Positions 21,590 through 34,125 of a stretch of 64,000 bases of DNA are shown one piece after another. The first letter of the stretch is position 1. Every line of letters starts with the position of its first letter. The stretch is from Portulaca oleracea (lineage: Eukaryota > Streptophyta > Magnoliopsida > Caryophyllales > Portulacaceae). A program made the translations under genes and the position numbers. The stretch is taken from assembly GCA_029582165.1 (NCBI GenBank), contig CM055870.1, positions 7,683,832 to 7,747,831 on the forward strand, given 5' to 3'. The notes under the pieces are model-generated. The model saw nothing but the letters and a program-made list of their open reading frames with translations. It did not search any database and was not told where the DNA came from.

Positions 21590-22390
21590 TTGGTGAAAAT
21601 TCTATTATGGTCATGTTTTTTAACGTAAATTTTAGTATGTGACAATTTCATATAAATTTATTGTGATAAGACACTACTCTTTATATATAGAATGGTCTTT
21701 TTAATATTTTATTGTAACTAATTAGTGATATTAGAATGCTTTTTAATACAAATGGAATGTAACTATTAATTTATCCATAGATGGTCTTTTTAATAGTAAC
21801 TCCCATGCATATTCATGTAAAGTCACTGCAAAATATATATCTCAAGATAAATTTATGGTGAGACGGACTCCCATAAAATTTATTATTTATTTAATTATAT
21901 CAGTTGAAAATTTCTTACTTTTAATTTAACTGAGCAAATGTATTCTATTTTTTTAACATAAATTTATAATGAGACGATCTCACACAAGATAAATTTATAA
22001 TGAGACGATCTCACATAAAATTTATTATTTATTTAACATAAATTCTAGTATAAGACCGTCTCATGTAAACTTATTGAGAGATGAATTTTTTATAGAATGA
22101 CTTATTTTGAAATACTTTATTGTGAATAATAAGTATGTAATATTAGAAATTTAGAATGACTTTTAAACACGAATGTAACAAATAATTTATCAAGGGATGA
22201 TTTTTATTAAAGTCATCTCAAAGAAATTGATAGTCACTCATAGATTCATATAAAGTCACCGCAAAAATATACATCTCAAGATAAATTTATGGTGAGACAA
22301 TCTCACATAAAATTTATTTTTTTTAATTATGTCAGTTGAAAATTTCTTACTATTAATTTAACTAAGAAAATATTTTCTATTAAAGAGATT
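21590..22390. repeat. AT-rich duplicated repeat with GAGACGATCTC palindromes
   Basis: CTCAAGATAAATTTATGGTG with the following TCAGTTGAAAATTTCTTACT is present twice (about 21840-21940 and 22275-22365), giving a direct duplication with about a 430-bp period. Palindromic GAGAC(G/C)(A/G)TCTC motifs occur at 21972, 22002 and 22052, among others. A related copy with TGAGACCGTCTCAT is at about 41808-42000. It is probably a non-autonomous DNA repeat family. No coding capacity. Confidence 0.55.
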
Positions 22391-24300
22391 TAAGTGTCAA
22401 TAAATATAATTAATTGTGGCAGCAAGTTATTTTGATCAAAATATGTTGATTTCCACTTTTTAAGTAGAATCAACGACTATTATACCTTTTAATTAGAATC
22501 GTTGAAAAAAATCAGTTATGATAGAATCTCCTTACAAATATTAAATTTTATAAAGAACTTTTTACCTCAATGAATGACATTAGTTTACTTGTTACAACAA
22601 GTTCTTTTGGTCAATGTATATTAATTTTGACTTTTTAAAGGTAAAATATACTTTTTAACTACTTGAACAAATTTTCAATTATGGTAATATTTTACATATT
22701 TTTAAGGTGGTTTTATAAATATAAAGTTGGCTGATTATAATTTATTTATGGTGATTATAAGACAGTCATACCTTGATAAATTAATATTTACATTTACATT
22801 AATGAAGAAATATAACATGACTTATTGGTCACAATTAAACCTATAAAATTCAACCCATAAGAAGTTGATTTAACTGTATATTTAATGAGACAAACCTGCC
22901 ATAGAAGTTTGTACATGCTACAAATGAATTATTTTCTTTTTGTTATATTGCAATGTACGAAAGTGAAATGCCTTTTAGACAATTCTGACAATCACCCTAA
23001 TACTGAGTAAATTATTGATGAACTTTTTTCGATTTTAAAAGTTGGTGATCCACTTTTTCTTTCTTTCTTTCTAGGTTTGGGGGAGGAGGCTGTACTTTTT
23101 TTTTTTTAAGGTTTCGAAGTCCTCTATTTCTCTTCCATGACATTACAAACAGTGAACAATTTAAAATTTTTTATCAATCGAACTCTGAATATTTAAATTT
23201 TGAGGCTAAGACTATTATATCAAACTCTTTAAATATATTCTTTTTTAGCAAAACTTTTGAAGTATTGGATTTAAATGTAAAACAACTAGAAAATATGGAA
23301 AAAGAAAAGTTAACATAAAAGGCATCACATCAATTCTCATGAGTTATCCCTTGGAGTACTTACTTTGATCTTTAATATATGTTAAAAAAATTCATCATAA
23401 ATTTATTAATATTACTACAAAATTTATTGTTGTATATAGTTTACCGATTTGTTACAAAAATTCATTAGTTTATCAATATACAAGTTTATAAATTGTCAAA
23501 TTTACTGATTTGTTACAATTTTTTTTTAGATTAGGGATGACAAATACTTTACTATACTAATATGATAAATATACCATTCATAATATTTATCTCAAATTAT
23601 ACTAATATTTTTAAATTTTTTAAGTTGATGGTGGACATGATCACCATCCCAATACATGAAGAGCTCCGCCCTTGCTTGTAGCATCCCATTAGAAAGTTAA
23701 GAAAAAAAGTTCCACCAGGAAATGCTAACTCTATTTACAAATTAAATGAATAGCTTGATTAGTGATATAATAGGAAAATACAATCAAATTTATTTGCTTT
23801 TGAAACATCACATGGTTTTATTGCAAAGGTGGAGCATTTAACAACAAATTCTAATTGATGTGCAATTTCAATGTTACATTATTTCATGAAGAGAAAAACT
23901 TGAACAAGACATAATTTTCATAAAATGAGATTCATGTGATATACGTTCCAATTTTTTGAGAGTCAAAATCTGTATACATAAGATAAGGATTCACATATCT
24001 AATTAAAGAAAAAAAAATGATCGAATGAATAATTAGCAACATTGGGTTAGCTAGTAGCTAGGGTGAGCAACTCTATCAAAACCATTTACAATTTAAGATT
24101 ACTTAAATTCATTCGTGATTTTGAGAGAAAATCATTAATTAGAATTTCAATCTTATAGTATCTATCATCTTAAATAATTCATATGAAAATTTTCTCACAC
24201 AAAAATTTCACCTTTATATTAAATAAATTTGATAATCTCTAATATCCAACATAAAATCAAAAATCAATATAACTAAAGTAATTTTCAGTCGTTTATCGTT
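22391..24300. other. AT-rich intergenic stretch, nothing recognised
   Basis: There is no open frame over 60 codons with gene-like features and no RNA gene. Short homopolymer runs are present. Confidence 0.5.
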
Positions 24301-24302
24301 TT

Positions 24303-24565
24303 ACGCTTGATTCTTTTGTGTGGTATCAAACCGCACTTACCACAATTTACTACACTAACTACAAACCATCACATATTATCATACTATACCACATTTTGCC
24401 ATAATAATTATAACTTTCTCTCCTCACTTTTTTTACTACTTTTCTTTCTTTTTTTCTTCTCATCTACCATATGAATTATTTTTATCATAAATTTTATCAC
24501 AATTTACCATACTATACCACATCATATTACACTATTCACATTTTAATCATACCATATTATTAGCA
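24303..24565. repeat. Harbinger/Tourist-like MITE relic
   Basis: TTGATTCTTTTGTGTGG at the left and a body of ACCACA/TACCAC words match the family of 47816-48086. The right end is diverged. Confidence 0.5.
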
Positions 24566-26280
24566 CAATAGCAGGTATTAAGAGAATTCGAAAAGAGTAG
24601 CTGAAGCAGTCAATAAACACGTAGTGTGGAGTATGAGCATTTTGACCCACAAACACACAAATGAGGTAGGAATGGTGTGTTTTGTATGGCTACTAGTAAC
24701 AAAGAATTACCAACCGTCCTTAGAACAACTATTAGAATTAGACGGAATAAGATTTTACGTATGCAAATGCAACGGCGTGTGTTGTCTGGTGGAAGTGCCA
24801 ACGCGTGTCGATGTTGTTTCGGGGGCTGCTACTATATATGACTGCTGCTAATACTGTGTGTATGTAACTATGTATGTGTCTCTGGGCAGCAGCCTACCAA
24901 GTTATTATTAATAACCCAATAAAAGGAACCAATGCAATTGCGATGACTACGACTCTACCAATACACGTACGTTCTCACTTCTCACTCAACAAGCGCTTAG
25001 CTATGCCATGTGTTGTGACTTGACAAACTTGTTTCTTGTCTTTCAAACTTTTTTTCTATTTTTTCAACCACTTCTCCATTTTTTGTCTATTGCCGGTGCT
25101 TACCCCCCTCCCAAAGTCAATATCTCCTCCCCCCAAATTTTACCACCCAATCACACCCTCCCCCTTCTTTTTCGAAGAGGATAATGTTTGCTTTGCTACT
25201 TAAAAAAACATCATAATAATAATAATAAAAATAATAATAATAAAATTATAATTTATTTAATTAAATAATAAATTATTTTTAAGTGACAAATTACTTTAAG
25301 AGCAAACGCAATGGTGATCCAGTTTTTGGAATGAAACTGATGGTCCCCCCATTCCACATCATCCATCATTCCTACTTTTTAGAACTTCATTTCATTTGTT
25401 TTACAACAATAGGAAATCATTCATACTTTTCACAATAAAATATTTATTTGTGAAATCTATTTATCTTAATTACTCATTTATTATTTTATGTTTGTATTTT
25501 TTCAAGTTTTGTTTAATAATGATAAATATTCAAAATATATACTTATTATTTTTTAAAATACAATCAATTTTAAAAATGATATGTGATATGAAATTGAAAA
25601 TAATACTCACACCTACATAAAATCAAAAATATATTTATGAAAAATCGATGACATTCAATCACACAACTTAAATAAAGATGACGCACAACATATTAATTAA
25701 AAATTAACAATTTAAAAACGACTTAAAAAATCAAAGACTCACGCGTGGATGAAATTTAAAATAAAAAGTAAAGGACCTAAAAACCACTTAATAAAATAAA
25801 GGACGGACAACATCACTCCTTTGGTTTGCTGCATATCTATTCCATATTTCTTCCAAAAAAAAAGTGCCCTCATATATATATGTAGTATTTTTTTTCAAAA
25901 AATAAAAAATAAAAGTTTCATAGATGGATACTTTCAGCAAAAAAATAAAGTGCCTATCCTCCAACCGTGTCTACCCTCCAACAGTTTCATATATATTTTC
26001 TGTTCTTTTGTTTTTTTATTAATTAAGTGGGTCCACTTCTAGCCAAAAAAATAAAAAAGAAAATAAATGTGAAGTTCTGGAATGATGGAGTGATCCCAAT
26101 TTTGCAATCCCAACTTTTCATTCCCCATTGTACTGCCACTTAAAAATTTTGCACATATTCCAAGGCACTGATCCTCCTATTGCACATTGTCTAACTCTCT
26201 AAACCCAATACTTATAGGAAAAGGAGTAAAAAATTTGTGGATAGACAAATATACATTTCCACTAATTTCAATGTAAAGAG
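24566..26280. other. Non-genic stretch with an (AAT)n run and a possible MITE
   Basis: An AAT-rich microsatellite is at 25214-25245. GCAATGGTGATCC with GGAATGAAAC near 25308-25340, and GGAATGATGGAGTGATCC near 26080-26097 with CCCCATTGTACTGCC at 26123-26137, could be ends of a long AT-rich element. The 24624-24851 frame has no recognisable domain. Nothing else is seen. Confidence 0.4.
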
Positions 26281-27655
26281 AATACTACCTCCGTCCCTAA
26301 TTGTTTGTCAATCTACCTAACTCCCTTGTCCCAAAATGTTGAATTTTGAAGCTGGAAGACATCCCCTGATTAACAATAAAAATGAGTAAAAGAGATCCTT
26401 CATTTAACAATGGGGTAATTGGCATATAAAAGCAGGTATAGATTATGAAATAAAGATTAATTTACTTGATATTAACAAAAATTATAAATAAAATTAACAC
26501 ACGCACCAATAAATATTTGATAGTAATGGATTGCTCTTTTTCAACTTATGATCAGTATTTATCATCAGCATTCAACACTGACCAACACCATTTAACATCA
26601 CCAACACTAATCAACATTGTTCAACACCTCCTAACATATTAATGATATACCTTTTGATAATTACATGATTACTTAAGAATCTCTTGCATTCTTGTTAATT
26701 TATTAAGGTTTGTAAATTAGTGTTTATTGTTAGTTAAAAAATTAGGTAGAGTTAATTACAAACTACCAAGTTAGTATTAAACAATATACCTTCAATTAAA
26801 TACAATCATTAGCAAAATTTACTTCTCATCATTAGATATACAAATTTATGAACACTTATACAAAGTTTACAATGTTTTTATCTAATGATAAACATCTTGA
26901 TATAAAATAAAATAAAAAAGCTTGTCTATAAAAATATTCATTAAAATTTATCGATAATTTAAATTAAGATTTGTATTCATCAATTACATTGTAATTTAGA
27001 AAGGTTGTAATGAGAGCTTCTTCTTCCACTTATAAGATTAGATAGGATGAGTTTATATGACTTTTCAACGTTCAATTAACCTTACTGTTTTTTATATATT
27101 TTATTTGAATTTATCTAATCAACATTTTTACCTTTGTTCAAATCGGACCTTTCTATACTTTATGCAAATTTACTTACCTACTCTTAAAAAAAGGACATGC
27201 CTTACATTGGAAAAAAAATACCAATCCATTATTTTGAATCGTTCAATACTTCAATAGCATCAAATTTCAATCCCTTTCATTTCCTTTTGTTCCCCTTTTA
27301 ACATATATAATTATATATTTATATATGGACTTCATTTTATTCCTTTTTTTTCTGTTGGTGGGGGAAAAGGCTAAAATCAAAAGCTAGGACAAAATCTAAA
27401 ATCTTGCAGCTGCGTCAGCAGGCTCGAAAAAGTAAAAGAAAAGGTGGCATATTACCAATAGAAAGAGTGAACATGAAATGATGAAATTGTAGAAGAGGTC
27501 CTCCTAAACTTACTGCGGAAAAAATGAAAAAAAAAGAAGATCAACAAAATTTTTTAATGGTACCACCGTAGATTGTGCATAGTGGATGCATGTCAATGTC
27601 ATGCTCCCTCCTCGCCTTCAAACAATCAAACCCAGGGAATCTGTTTCTTTAAAAA
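26281..27655. other. AT-rich non-genic stretch with a Stowaway-like end
   Basis: TACTACCTCCGTCCCTAATT at 26283-26302 is a typical Stowaway MITE left end. I could not find its right end. The rest shows no gene. Confidence 0.4.
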
Positions 27656-27659
27656 AAAA

Positions 27660-28008
27660 TAAAAAATTATTCGGAGGTGCCCAAATATTTGGAGAAACTA
27701 TTTTTCAGTATCCAACTTTTCATAACTAATTTTAAGGTACTTACTTTTTGGGTTAGTAATTATTTGATATTTTTTCCGGCCAATAGTTTTATTAAGTGAC
27801 CGAAATACCCTCATTCTTCTTCTTCAACAATATTTCTTCAATTAGGGAAGAACAAGGGCATTTTAGTCACTTAGTAAAATTAATGGTCGAAAAAGCACCA
27901 AATAATTATTGACCCAAAAGGTAAGGGTACCTCAAATTAGTTTTGAAAAGTTTGGGTACCAGAAAAATATTTCACTAAAAGTTAGGGTACTTCATAGTAA
28001 TTTTTTGG
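27660..28008. repeat. MULE-type MITE, decayed
   Basis: The left end AAAAAATTATTCGGAGG and the complement of the right end, CCAAAAAATTACTATGAAG, pair as inverted ends. GGTACCTCAAATTAG-like words recur in both orientations. The end sequence resembles the MULE at 10711-11821 (CAAAAAATTGCTA). No clear target duplication. Confidence 0.5.
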
Positions 28009-28090
28009 TTTCTCTTTATTTTTTAAACCTATCAGATAAACAATATTTACGATTGCTGTAATTCGGGAAAATCCAGTACTTTCTTAGGTA

Positions 28091-28322
28091 CTGCCTCCGT
28101 TTTTTATTTATTTGTCATATAAGGAATTGTTGTAAAAACTTTGACCGTTCATATCTTAATTTGTATAATGACTCATCATACAAAATTGATGTCATTAGCT
28201 TCGTAATAAAAAATGCTATTAAAAATTTATAATATTATAATATTTATAAAGATTTTATATTAGAAATTATTGATTAAAGATTTACACTAAAAACCGTACA
28301 TAACAGATAAAAAAGAACCGAG
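28091..28322. repeat. Stowaway-like MITE
   Basis: The ends are CTGCCTCCGTTTTTTATTT and, complemented, CTCGGTTCTTTTTTATCTG. TA dinucleotides at 28089-28090 and 28323-28324 fit the TA duplication of Tc1/mariner elements. Confidence 0.7.
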
Positions 28323-28329
28323 TATTTTC

Positions 28330-29710
28330 TAGTAAGCCCAACCCTTTTTATATGTTTTTTTTATCGGCCTCTTATATGTTTTCAATATATAAAAAAAACT
28401 TCGCAAATTTAAAAATAAAATAAAAAATAAAAAATACAAATTATATTTTATTGGTCCCCTACTAAGTCAAGTGACGATGACTCATTGGAAATCTCATAGA
28501 CTACCGTAATTTCCTCTCTTTCTTATCCACGTCAAATTTTCACCAAGTCTCTGCTATTTGACTCGTCGGTGTTTCATTAAAATATAATTTTAATCTTGTT
28601 TAGAACATTATAATAGAAATGAAAAATAGAGATTATACATTATTATATATAGTAATTGGCTAAATTAAGTATTATTGAAATCCAATTTCCTATTTCCTTT
28701 TGCCCCCTACTTATCTAAGGGGATTTGGCGGTTTTGAGGCTAATTAATTAAAATAAAGGACAGGCAACAAAAAAAATAGTTGATAAAAGTTGTGTGCATT
28801 GCCTGGGATTGCGAACAAATACAAGTTGTAGATGTACACGTTGCTACTATATTTTACAACATTCTCCTTATATTTCGGGAAATTTTCCACCAACCTACCA
28901 ACTCTAAACTCAGTCCAACTAACTTTTCAAATGTAAGCACAAAATAAAATAAATTAAAAACGTCACCACAATTCCATTTGTGTATCTAGTAGAAAGTTAA
29001 AACCTTGACTTTGTTCCAGTAAACAACACTTTAAATATTATACATGTAATTTAGAGGGATGAATCGCCCATATCTTAAAAATAATTACATGTGCAATATT
29101 TATTTGTTCAAAATAAAAGTGTCTTTGTTTAACTGTATTAAATAGAAAATATTTATGAGAATGCTGGTGATAAGGATTATTTTTTAAAAATAAGTGTCAA
29201 GGTGGGATAAAATCGTATTCTATATTTATGAGTTTTTATCTTAATTTTTGCACTCCTTATTTTCATAGTTAATATTCATCGTCTTTGTGTTTATAAAAAC
29301 TTTAAAGTTTAAGGTTCCCTTTCAATGAAACGTAATTATTAAAAAAAACGATGATCAATTTGCCTGTATCTTAAATATAATCACCATTTTATTACTCAAT
29401 ATTTAGACTTTTAAACTCTAGAATCTCAATGATCATACTATGTCTTCCTTTTGGGTTGGTTTTTTTTTTTTTTTGAAATTTAAAGTGGGAAAGAAAGTGT
29501 AAACTTTGAATGATGTGATTTCTTTGAGAAGTAGAAAAGACATACGAATGCGGCGCGCGGTAGAAGAGACGATAATGTGTTTTAAGTTAACTCTCTAAGT
29601 ATCTATCAGCATTGACAATATGAGCTGCAATGAAACGAAATCATGGTACACTTAAGGCAAAAATAAAACAATTTTACCGTTAATAAACTGTAAGGTTAGC
29701 ATTTTAAACT
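28330..29710. other. AT-rich intergenic stretch, nothing recognised
   Basis: No gene-like frame is seen, only homopolymer runs (for example T-run at 29460-29474). Confidence 0.5.
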
Positions 29711-29715
29711 AATCA

Positions 29716-29788
29716 GCGCTCGTGGCCTAATGGATAAGGCATTTGACTTCTAATCAAAGGATTGTGGGTTTGAGTCCTACCGAGCGTG
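29716..29788 (+). tRNA. tRNA-Arg (anticodon TCT), divergent or possible pseudogene
   Basis: A 73-nt cloverleaf. The acceptor GCGCTCG pairs with CGAGCGT, followed by discriminator G. The D arm is GGCCTAATGGATAAGGC. The anticodon stem TTTGA/TCAAA encloses loop CTTCTAA, giving anticodon TCT. The T arm is GTGGG/CCTAC with loop TTTGAGT. A T-rich Pol III stop signal follows. The usual T-loop TTCGA is TTTGA here, losing C56 which contacts the D loop. The T stem has a G-U pair where G-C is normal. All differences from the common plant form that I recognise are C-to-T or G-to-A. It could charge poorly or be silent. Confidence 0.82.
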
Positions 29789-30140
29789 TTTATTTTTATT
29801 TTTTTCTTCTTTTTTTTCTGTTTTTGACATCCAATGAAGTGTCCCGAGTTAATGCTTCTACAATTAGTATTGTTAAACATATTTTGCGTGTATAGTTTTA
29901 TATATGACAGTATATCGATAAATTCAAGAAATATCAAATTTTCACTTTAATAAGTAAAGACATAAATTCACACTAAGGTCAAAGACTACTTGCACCAAAA
30001 CCACATTAATTGTTTTGTCGTTGCAAAAAATAGCCATATTTTCTCAAAAAGTACGCAATCAACAATGATCTCCTATATATAGTCGAAAACCCAAACCCAA
30101 AGAAATAAGAACAACAAAAATAGAATCTCAATCTTGATTT

Positions 30141-30352
30141 ACACTTGACACGTTACTGTATAAAATCATGATTGGGCCCTTAATTATTAGTTTAAGCTCT
30201 TATTTAAGATAGTTTTCATGGTATCAGATCCAGATTGGGCAAGAGGTTCGAATTTCAGCACCGCATTCACGTGAGCAAACGTGTTACACCATATAGCGAT
30301 CATTGCGCTTTCAACCATCAGTTTAAGCTTTTAGTTGAAATAATTTCACAAA
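30141..30352 (+). mobile_element. TRIM-like relic
   Basis: Two diverged direct repeats (about 30141-30218 and 30276-30352) share ACGT(G)TTAC, AGTTTAAGCT and TTAGTTGA/TTTAAGAT words and both end in TTTCA-like sequence. Between them is TGGTATCAGATCC, a decayed initiator tRNA-Met primer site, followed by AGAGGTTCGAATTTC. Confidence 0.5.
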
Positions 30353-30689
30353 CTATACGTGTCAGACTCCAATAACCATGTGTTCTGACCCTACTGTTCA
30401 CCTACAATCATAGAAACAGTTGGAATTGAAGGTAGGTACCAAATGTTCAACTTTCTATAAAATGGATGGAAATAATTAATTAGCTTTTAGATCTTGATAT
30501 ACTCGTTTCAACTAGTTAAAATAGACACATTCGTGCATCACATTAGATGGTCAAGTTGTGCTATTCTACTATCAGCTGCAAATAAAAGAATGAAAGAAAC
30601 TGAGAAAAATGACAAACGAAAAAATATAAAGCAGTGCAGCCGTACTAACTTACATAGATACAATTACATTTAACTTTTAAGTAGCTTTT

Positions 30690-30915
30690 GGCAAAATTCA
30701 GGTCCATGTAAATTCGGACCAGATAAATTTGACGAGATATTTATATTTAGATCCGATTTAATTTCGGGTCGACACAATTCGAACAAAGCTAAAATCGGGT
30801 TCGGACAATAGAAAAAAGAAATTTTATGTCTCAGTATTCGGTCAATATCAAAATTCAGACAAAATATCTATGTCCATACCCGATTTTTTCCGGATCGTAC
30901 AAAATTTTAACGGCT
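30690..30915. repeat. GGCAAAATT-ended MITE, copy 1
   Basis: It starts GGCAAAATTCAGGTCC and is built of CGGAC/GTCCG-type words (TTCGGACCAG, CCGGATCG). It is related to the better-preserved copy at 52160-52443. Confidence 0.45.
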
Positions 30916-31566
30916 CTACTTTTAAGGCAGCTCATCTCACCGCCTGAAGATTGTGGTACGCATATCTATGGCTAGATCTCATGATCTATAGAGATACTAA
31001 TACCTAAATTTCCGAGGATTTAGTATATAATCATCACATTAATGGCGTGAAATTAAGTTTTTCAACTATTTTTCAGCTAGCTGTACATGAGCACGTTGAT
31101 TAGCAGCTAATCCGCAAATTAAAATCGTTTTATAGGAGTTTAAGAAATAAATGTTTTTCAGCACTCCAATTGAAGTTGTGGGACGTGTTATATGAATAAT
31201 TTTCAGGAGAAATTCCCCAGTTAAGGCAAAATACAAATACAATCTGGGGGAGACTTTTGTATAATGTATAATTGATCTTAAAAAAGATGATGATATCTGA
31301 TCTACTTTAATATATATAGGGAAGAATTTAATAATGGATACGGTTTATTATGATAATTAGTAGAGATTATGTTTACGTTGGATGTGAACTGGATGGATGT
31401 ATTAATCAAATATCCACGTTTCCAACTACTACCACAATTCAATTCTCAAGTCTTACGATCACAATATAATTTATGAGATAAGATGCGTATGGGTGGTCTT
31501 TGATACCACCCTTGTATTTTTTTGTTTTCAATTGGGAACACGACAAGAGAATCTACAAATGTTCTA

Positions 31567-31822
31567 CTCTCTCCGTTCCATATTAATTGTCATCTTTGAA
31601 GATCGTACAGTCAAAATTTTAAAATTTGAACATAAATTTTTTAATATATACAATGAATTGCTATATAAAATTGTCACAATTAGATTAATAGCGAAAAATA
31701 CTATCATGAAAGTATAATATCGTAATTATTAATAATATATTATGCAAAAAATTATCAATCGAAAAATGATATTCAAGATTGTAACGGTCAAGATTATGAC
31801 AATTACTATTAAACGAAGGGAG
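31567..31822. repeat. Stowaway-like MITE
   Basis: The ends are CTCTCTCCGTTCCATATTAA and, complemented, CTCCCTTCGTTTAATAG. TA is present at 31565-31566 and 31823-31824. The inner strings TTGTCAT and ATGACAAT also pair. Confidence 0.75.
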
Positions 31823-32049
31823 TATTTGAATTATTAGTTAAAAAATTGATTATATGCATCAAATAAGCTGCTGTTAGTTTATCTTGATTTTTTATGGCTC
31901 AGTGAAAAGAAAAGCATGGAAAATCAGGGAGCAAGTTAAGAAAATCTCGAAAAACTATATATATGGTTAAATTACAAGGATTCTCTCTCTATATATATAT
32001 TGATACGAAACTTAGGAAAGGAGTCTATATTGTTAGTCAATGATTATTA

Positions 32050-32271
32050 GAGCATCTGCAATGGTGAGTTTTAATTCGACTCACTACTGACGTGGCATGA
32101 AACGAGAACGAAATGAGTCATATTTTAATATATTAATATTAATATTTTTTTCTCTTTCCTCCTCCACCTCATTTTTTATCAATATAACCAAATTAATTAT
32201 ATTCTTAAGTGGGACCGATTTACTTTTTTTTAATTAATATGAGTCAAACTCATTCTCACCATTGCAGTGCC
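32050..32271. repeat. MITE with GCAATGGTGAG ends
   Basis: The left end is GAGCATCTGCAATGGTGAG and the complement of the right end is GGCACTGCAATGGTGAG. GACTCA/TGAGTC words occur inside. Superfamily not assigned. Confidence 0.6.
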
Positions 32272-32629
32272 TTTCTTAAACAAAGATAAGTTATTTTTAA
32301 GTTGACATGTCTCTTCCTGCAAGCATACATTATTTTTCATGGATTGTTTTAAACTATGAAGAGAATGGTGGATAGCTAGATGCCATTCTATGTGAGAGTA
32401 GAGATTTTGCCAAATTTTAAAAGTTGTTATATTATCATGTTTCCCTTTCAATAGATATGGTATATGAAACAATGGTTCGCGTATTAAACAAAGTTTGTGA
32501 ATATCTTTCTTTAAAAAATTGTTATAGAAGTTTGTGAGTATCTTCTTTTTTTTTAAACTGTTATATTAATGGATTATCGTCTGTGCAACGTTTTGTATAT
32601 TGAACTGTCCTGTTTTAGGAATTGCTCAT

Positions 32630-33387
32630 TGTTGGAAAAAACAATAAGATGGAGAAAACACGGTCACATGGAAGATGGAGGATCACTTGGGTGGCTAGGA
32701 GTCGAGGGCAAGCCCGTCTCCCCTTAAGACTTATTCACTAGACCGTGAATAGACTCAAGGGTAAAACCTAACTTCTTGTAATCAAAGTACAAGATTTCTC
32801 ATAGGCTCTCAAAGAATGTTGCTGCAGTCAACACCTCAAAGAGTATGTTGAAGCTCTCTAGAAACTTGAAGAAGAGGTTGTGATGGATGTATTTGAATGA
32901 GCAAAACACCTCACTATTTATAGGCTTGAGGAGTTTTTTTTTTTTTGATAATAGCTCGAGGAGTATTCAAACTTGGTCATAATTACCAAATCAAGAGGGC
33001 ATGACCATGGGATTTGTCCATGGATAATAATGGGATGATTATTGACTAATTTCTCAATCAACAATTATCCCAAAATCAATCCTTGTGATTCAAACCGGAA
33101 GCTGAAATCGTGGGATTTCAATATCAACGCTGACTGATTTCAACACGGGTCGTGGTGTATCACCACGGCCCGTGTTGACCTCAACACCGTCCGTGGTAAC
33201 TCACCACGGTCCGTGTTGGACCAGTGCAGGTTATTCTTACTTTCTGGACACCAACACAGGTCGTGTCACGTCTGACACGGTCCGTGTTGAGTCCAACTTG
33301 CTTGTTTGGCTTCCCGTTGACCTCCCGGTCAACCCTATGCTTATAGATTATACTTTTATACCCCTTAACTCTTGAAATACTCCAACA
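32630..33387 (-). mobile_element. Solo LTR with CACGG/CCGTG hairpin cluster
   Basis: TGTTGGAAAAAAC...ATACTCCAACA is flanked by a perfect 5-bp duplication CTCAT (32625-32629, 33388-33392). On the minus strand a TATA box CTATAAATAGTG lies at about 32913-32925. Upstream of it (33141-33289) are three consecutive hairpins of 37-38 nt, each made of two CACGG-n-CCGTG palindromes. An insertion with a T-run splits AGCTCGAGGAGT/GGCTTGAGGAGT near 32930. There is no internal region, so this is a recombination product. Confidence 0.9.
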
Positions 33388-33392
33388 CTCAT

Positions 33393-33769
33393 TACGATCA
33401 TGTTATCACATAAATAACTAATACTTGTATCCTTAATTGATTGTTGTAGCACTAACTTTTAAAATTAGGATGAGAGTGTCCCCACAGTGAGGAGTTGTTG
33501 TAAGTAATTTATTTATTCAATCTTGATGCATGATGCTCTTTTCATCAATGTCGAAATTGAAGAACTATTTAGAGAATTCTTTGTGGAGCTAGGACATATC
33601 GAAATTGATTATGATGATCGAGTTCTTTCCATGGGTGTTCTATTTCACAGAGAAATTAGAGGAACAAGAAGAAATATGCTCCCGATGAGAAACACATACG
33701 AACATATTTTATCATAATTTATGTGACCGCACTAATAAGTTTTCCCCTCGTGTTGGTAGTTTACCATCA
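33393..33769. other. Short non-genic stretch with one unassigned open frame
   Basis: The frame at 33523-33717 (64 codons, plus) reads MHDALFINVEIEELFREFFVEL and is moderately acidic. I recognise no family, and it may be a transposon-protein relic. Confidence 0.35.
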
Positions 33770-34125
33770 TCTGTTGGGTGTGGAGACCAAATAAGGGGAA
33801 GAAAGGACGAGGCGAAGAAGCTGGCGCTATTAGTGCTTGAAGCGGCGCTCCCAACGCCTCACCAGCGGCCTTGTCTCACGCGTTGTCAAGCTGGCGCTAC
33901 CAGCGCCTGAAGCAGACTCCTAGTGCCTTGGTCATAGGGTTTGAGAAGCTTCGCGCAGCCAGCGTCGGTGCGCTACTAGCTCCTGGCGCCTGCTGGACGT
34001 CGCTCTATTGGGCCGAAAATAAAAGCCCACGTGTGTGTTTTCCTTGTGGCGCCTATTTTCTAGGTTATAACCTAGGGTTTCCCTTCTGTACCCCCTAGTA
34101 TATATTGGGATCAGCTTCTCCTTAT
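33770..34125 (+). mobile_element. Truncated LTR-like fragment with GGCGCT/AGCGCC palindromes
   Basis: Palindromes GGCGCT-nnn-AGCGCC have centres near 33830/33851 and 33900/33920. A possible TATA sequence, AGTATATATTGG, follows at about 34097-34108. The palindrome core matches the fragment at 6478-7330, so the two may be the same family. It is cut off at 34126 by the partial Athila-like internal region. Confidence 0.5.

Noticed and set aside
24624..24851. 75-codon frame with several Cys
   Set aside because: No family was recognised, there is no promoter or splice context, and an equally long frame exists on the other strand.
33141..33289. CRISPR-like array of repeats
   Set aside because: The repeats are palindromes with variable spacing between units, in a plant LTR with a target duplication. 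There are no unique equal-length spacers.
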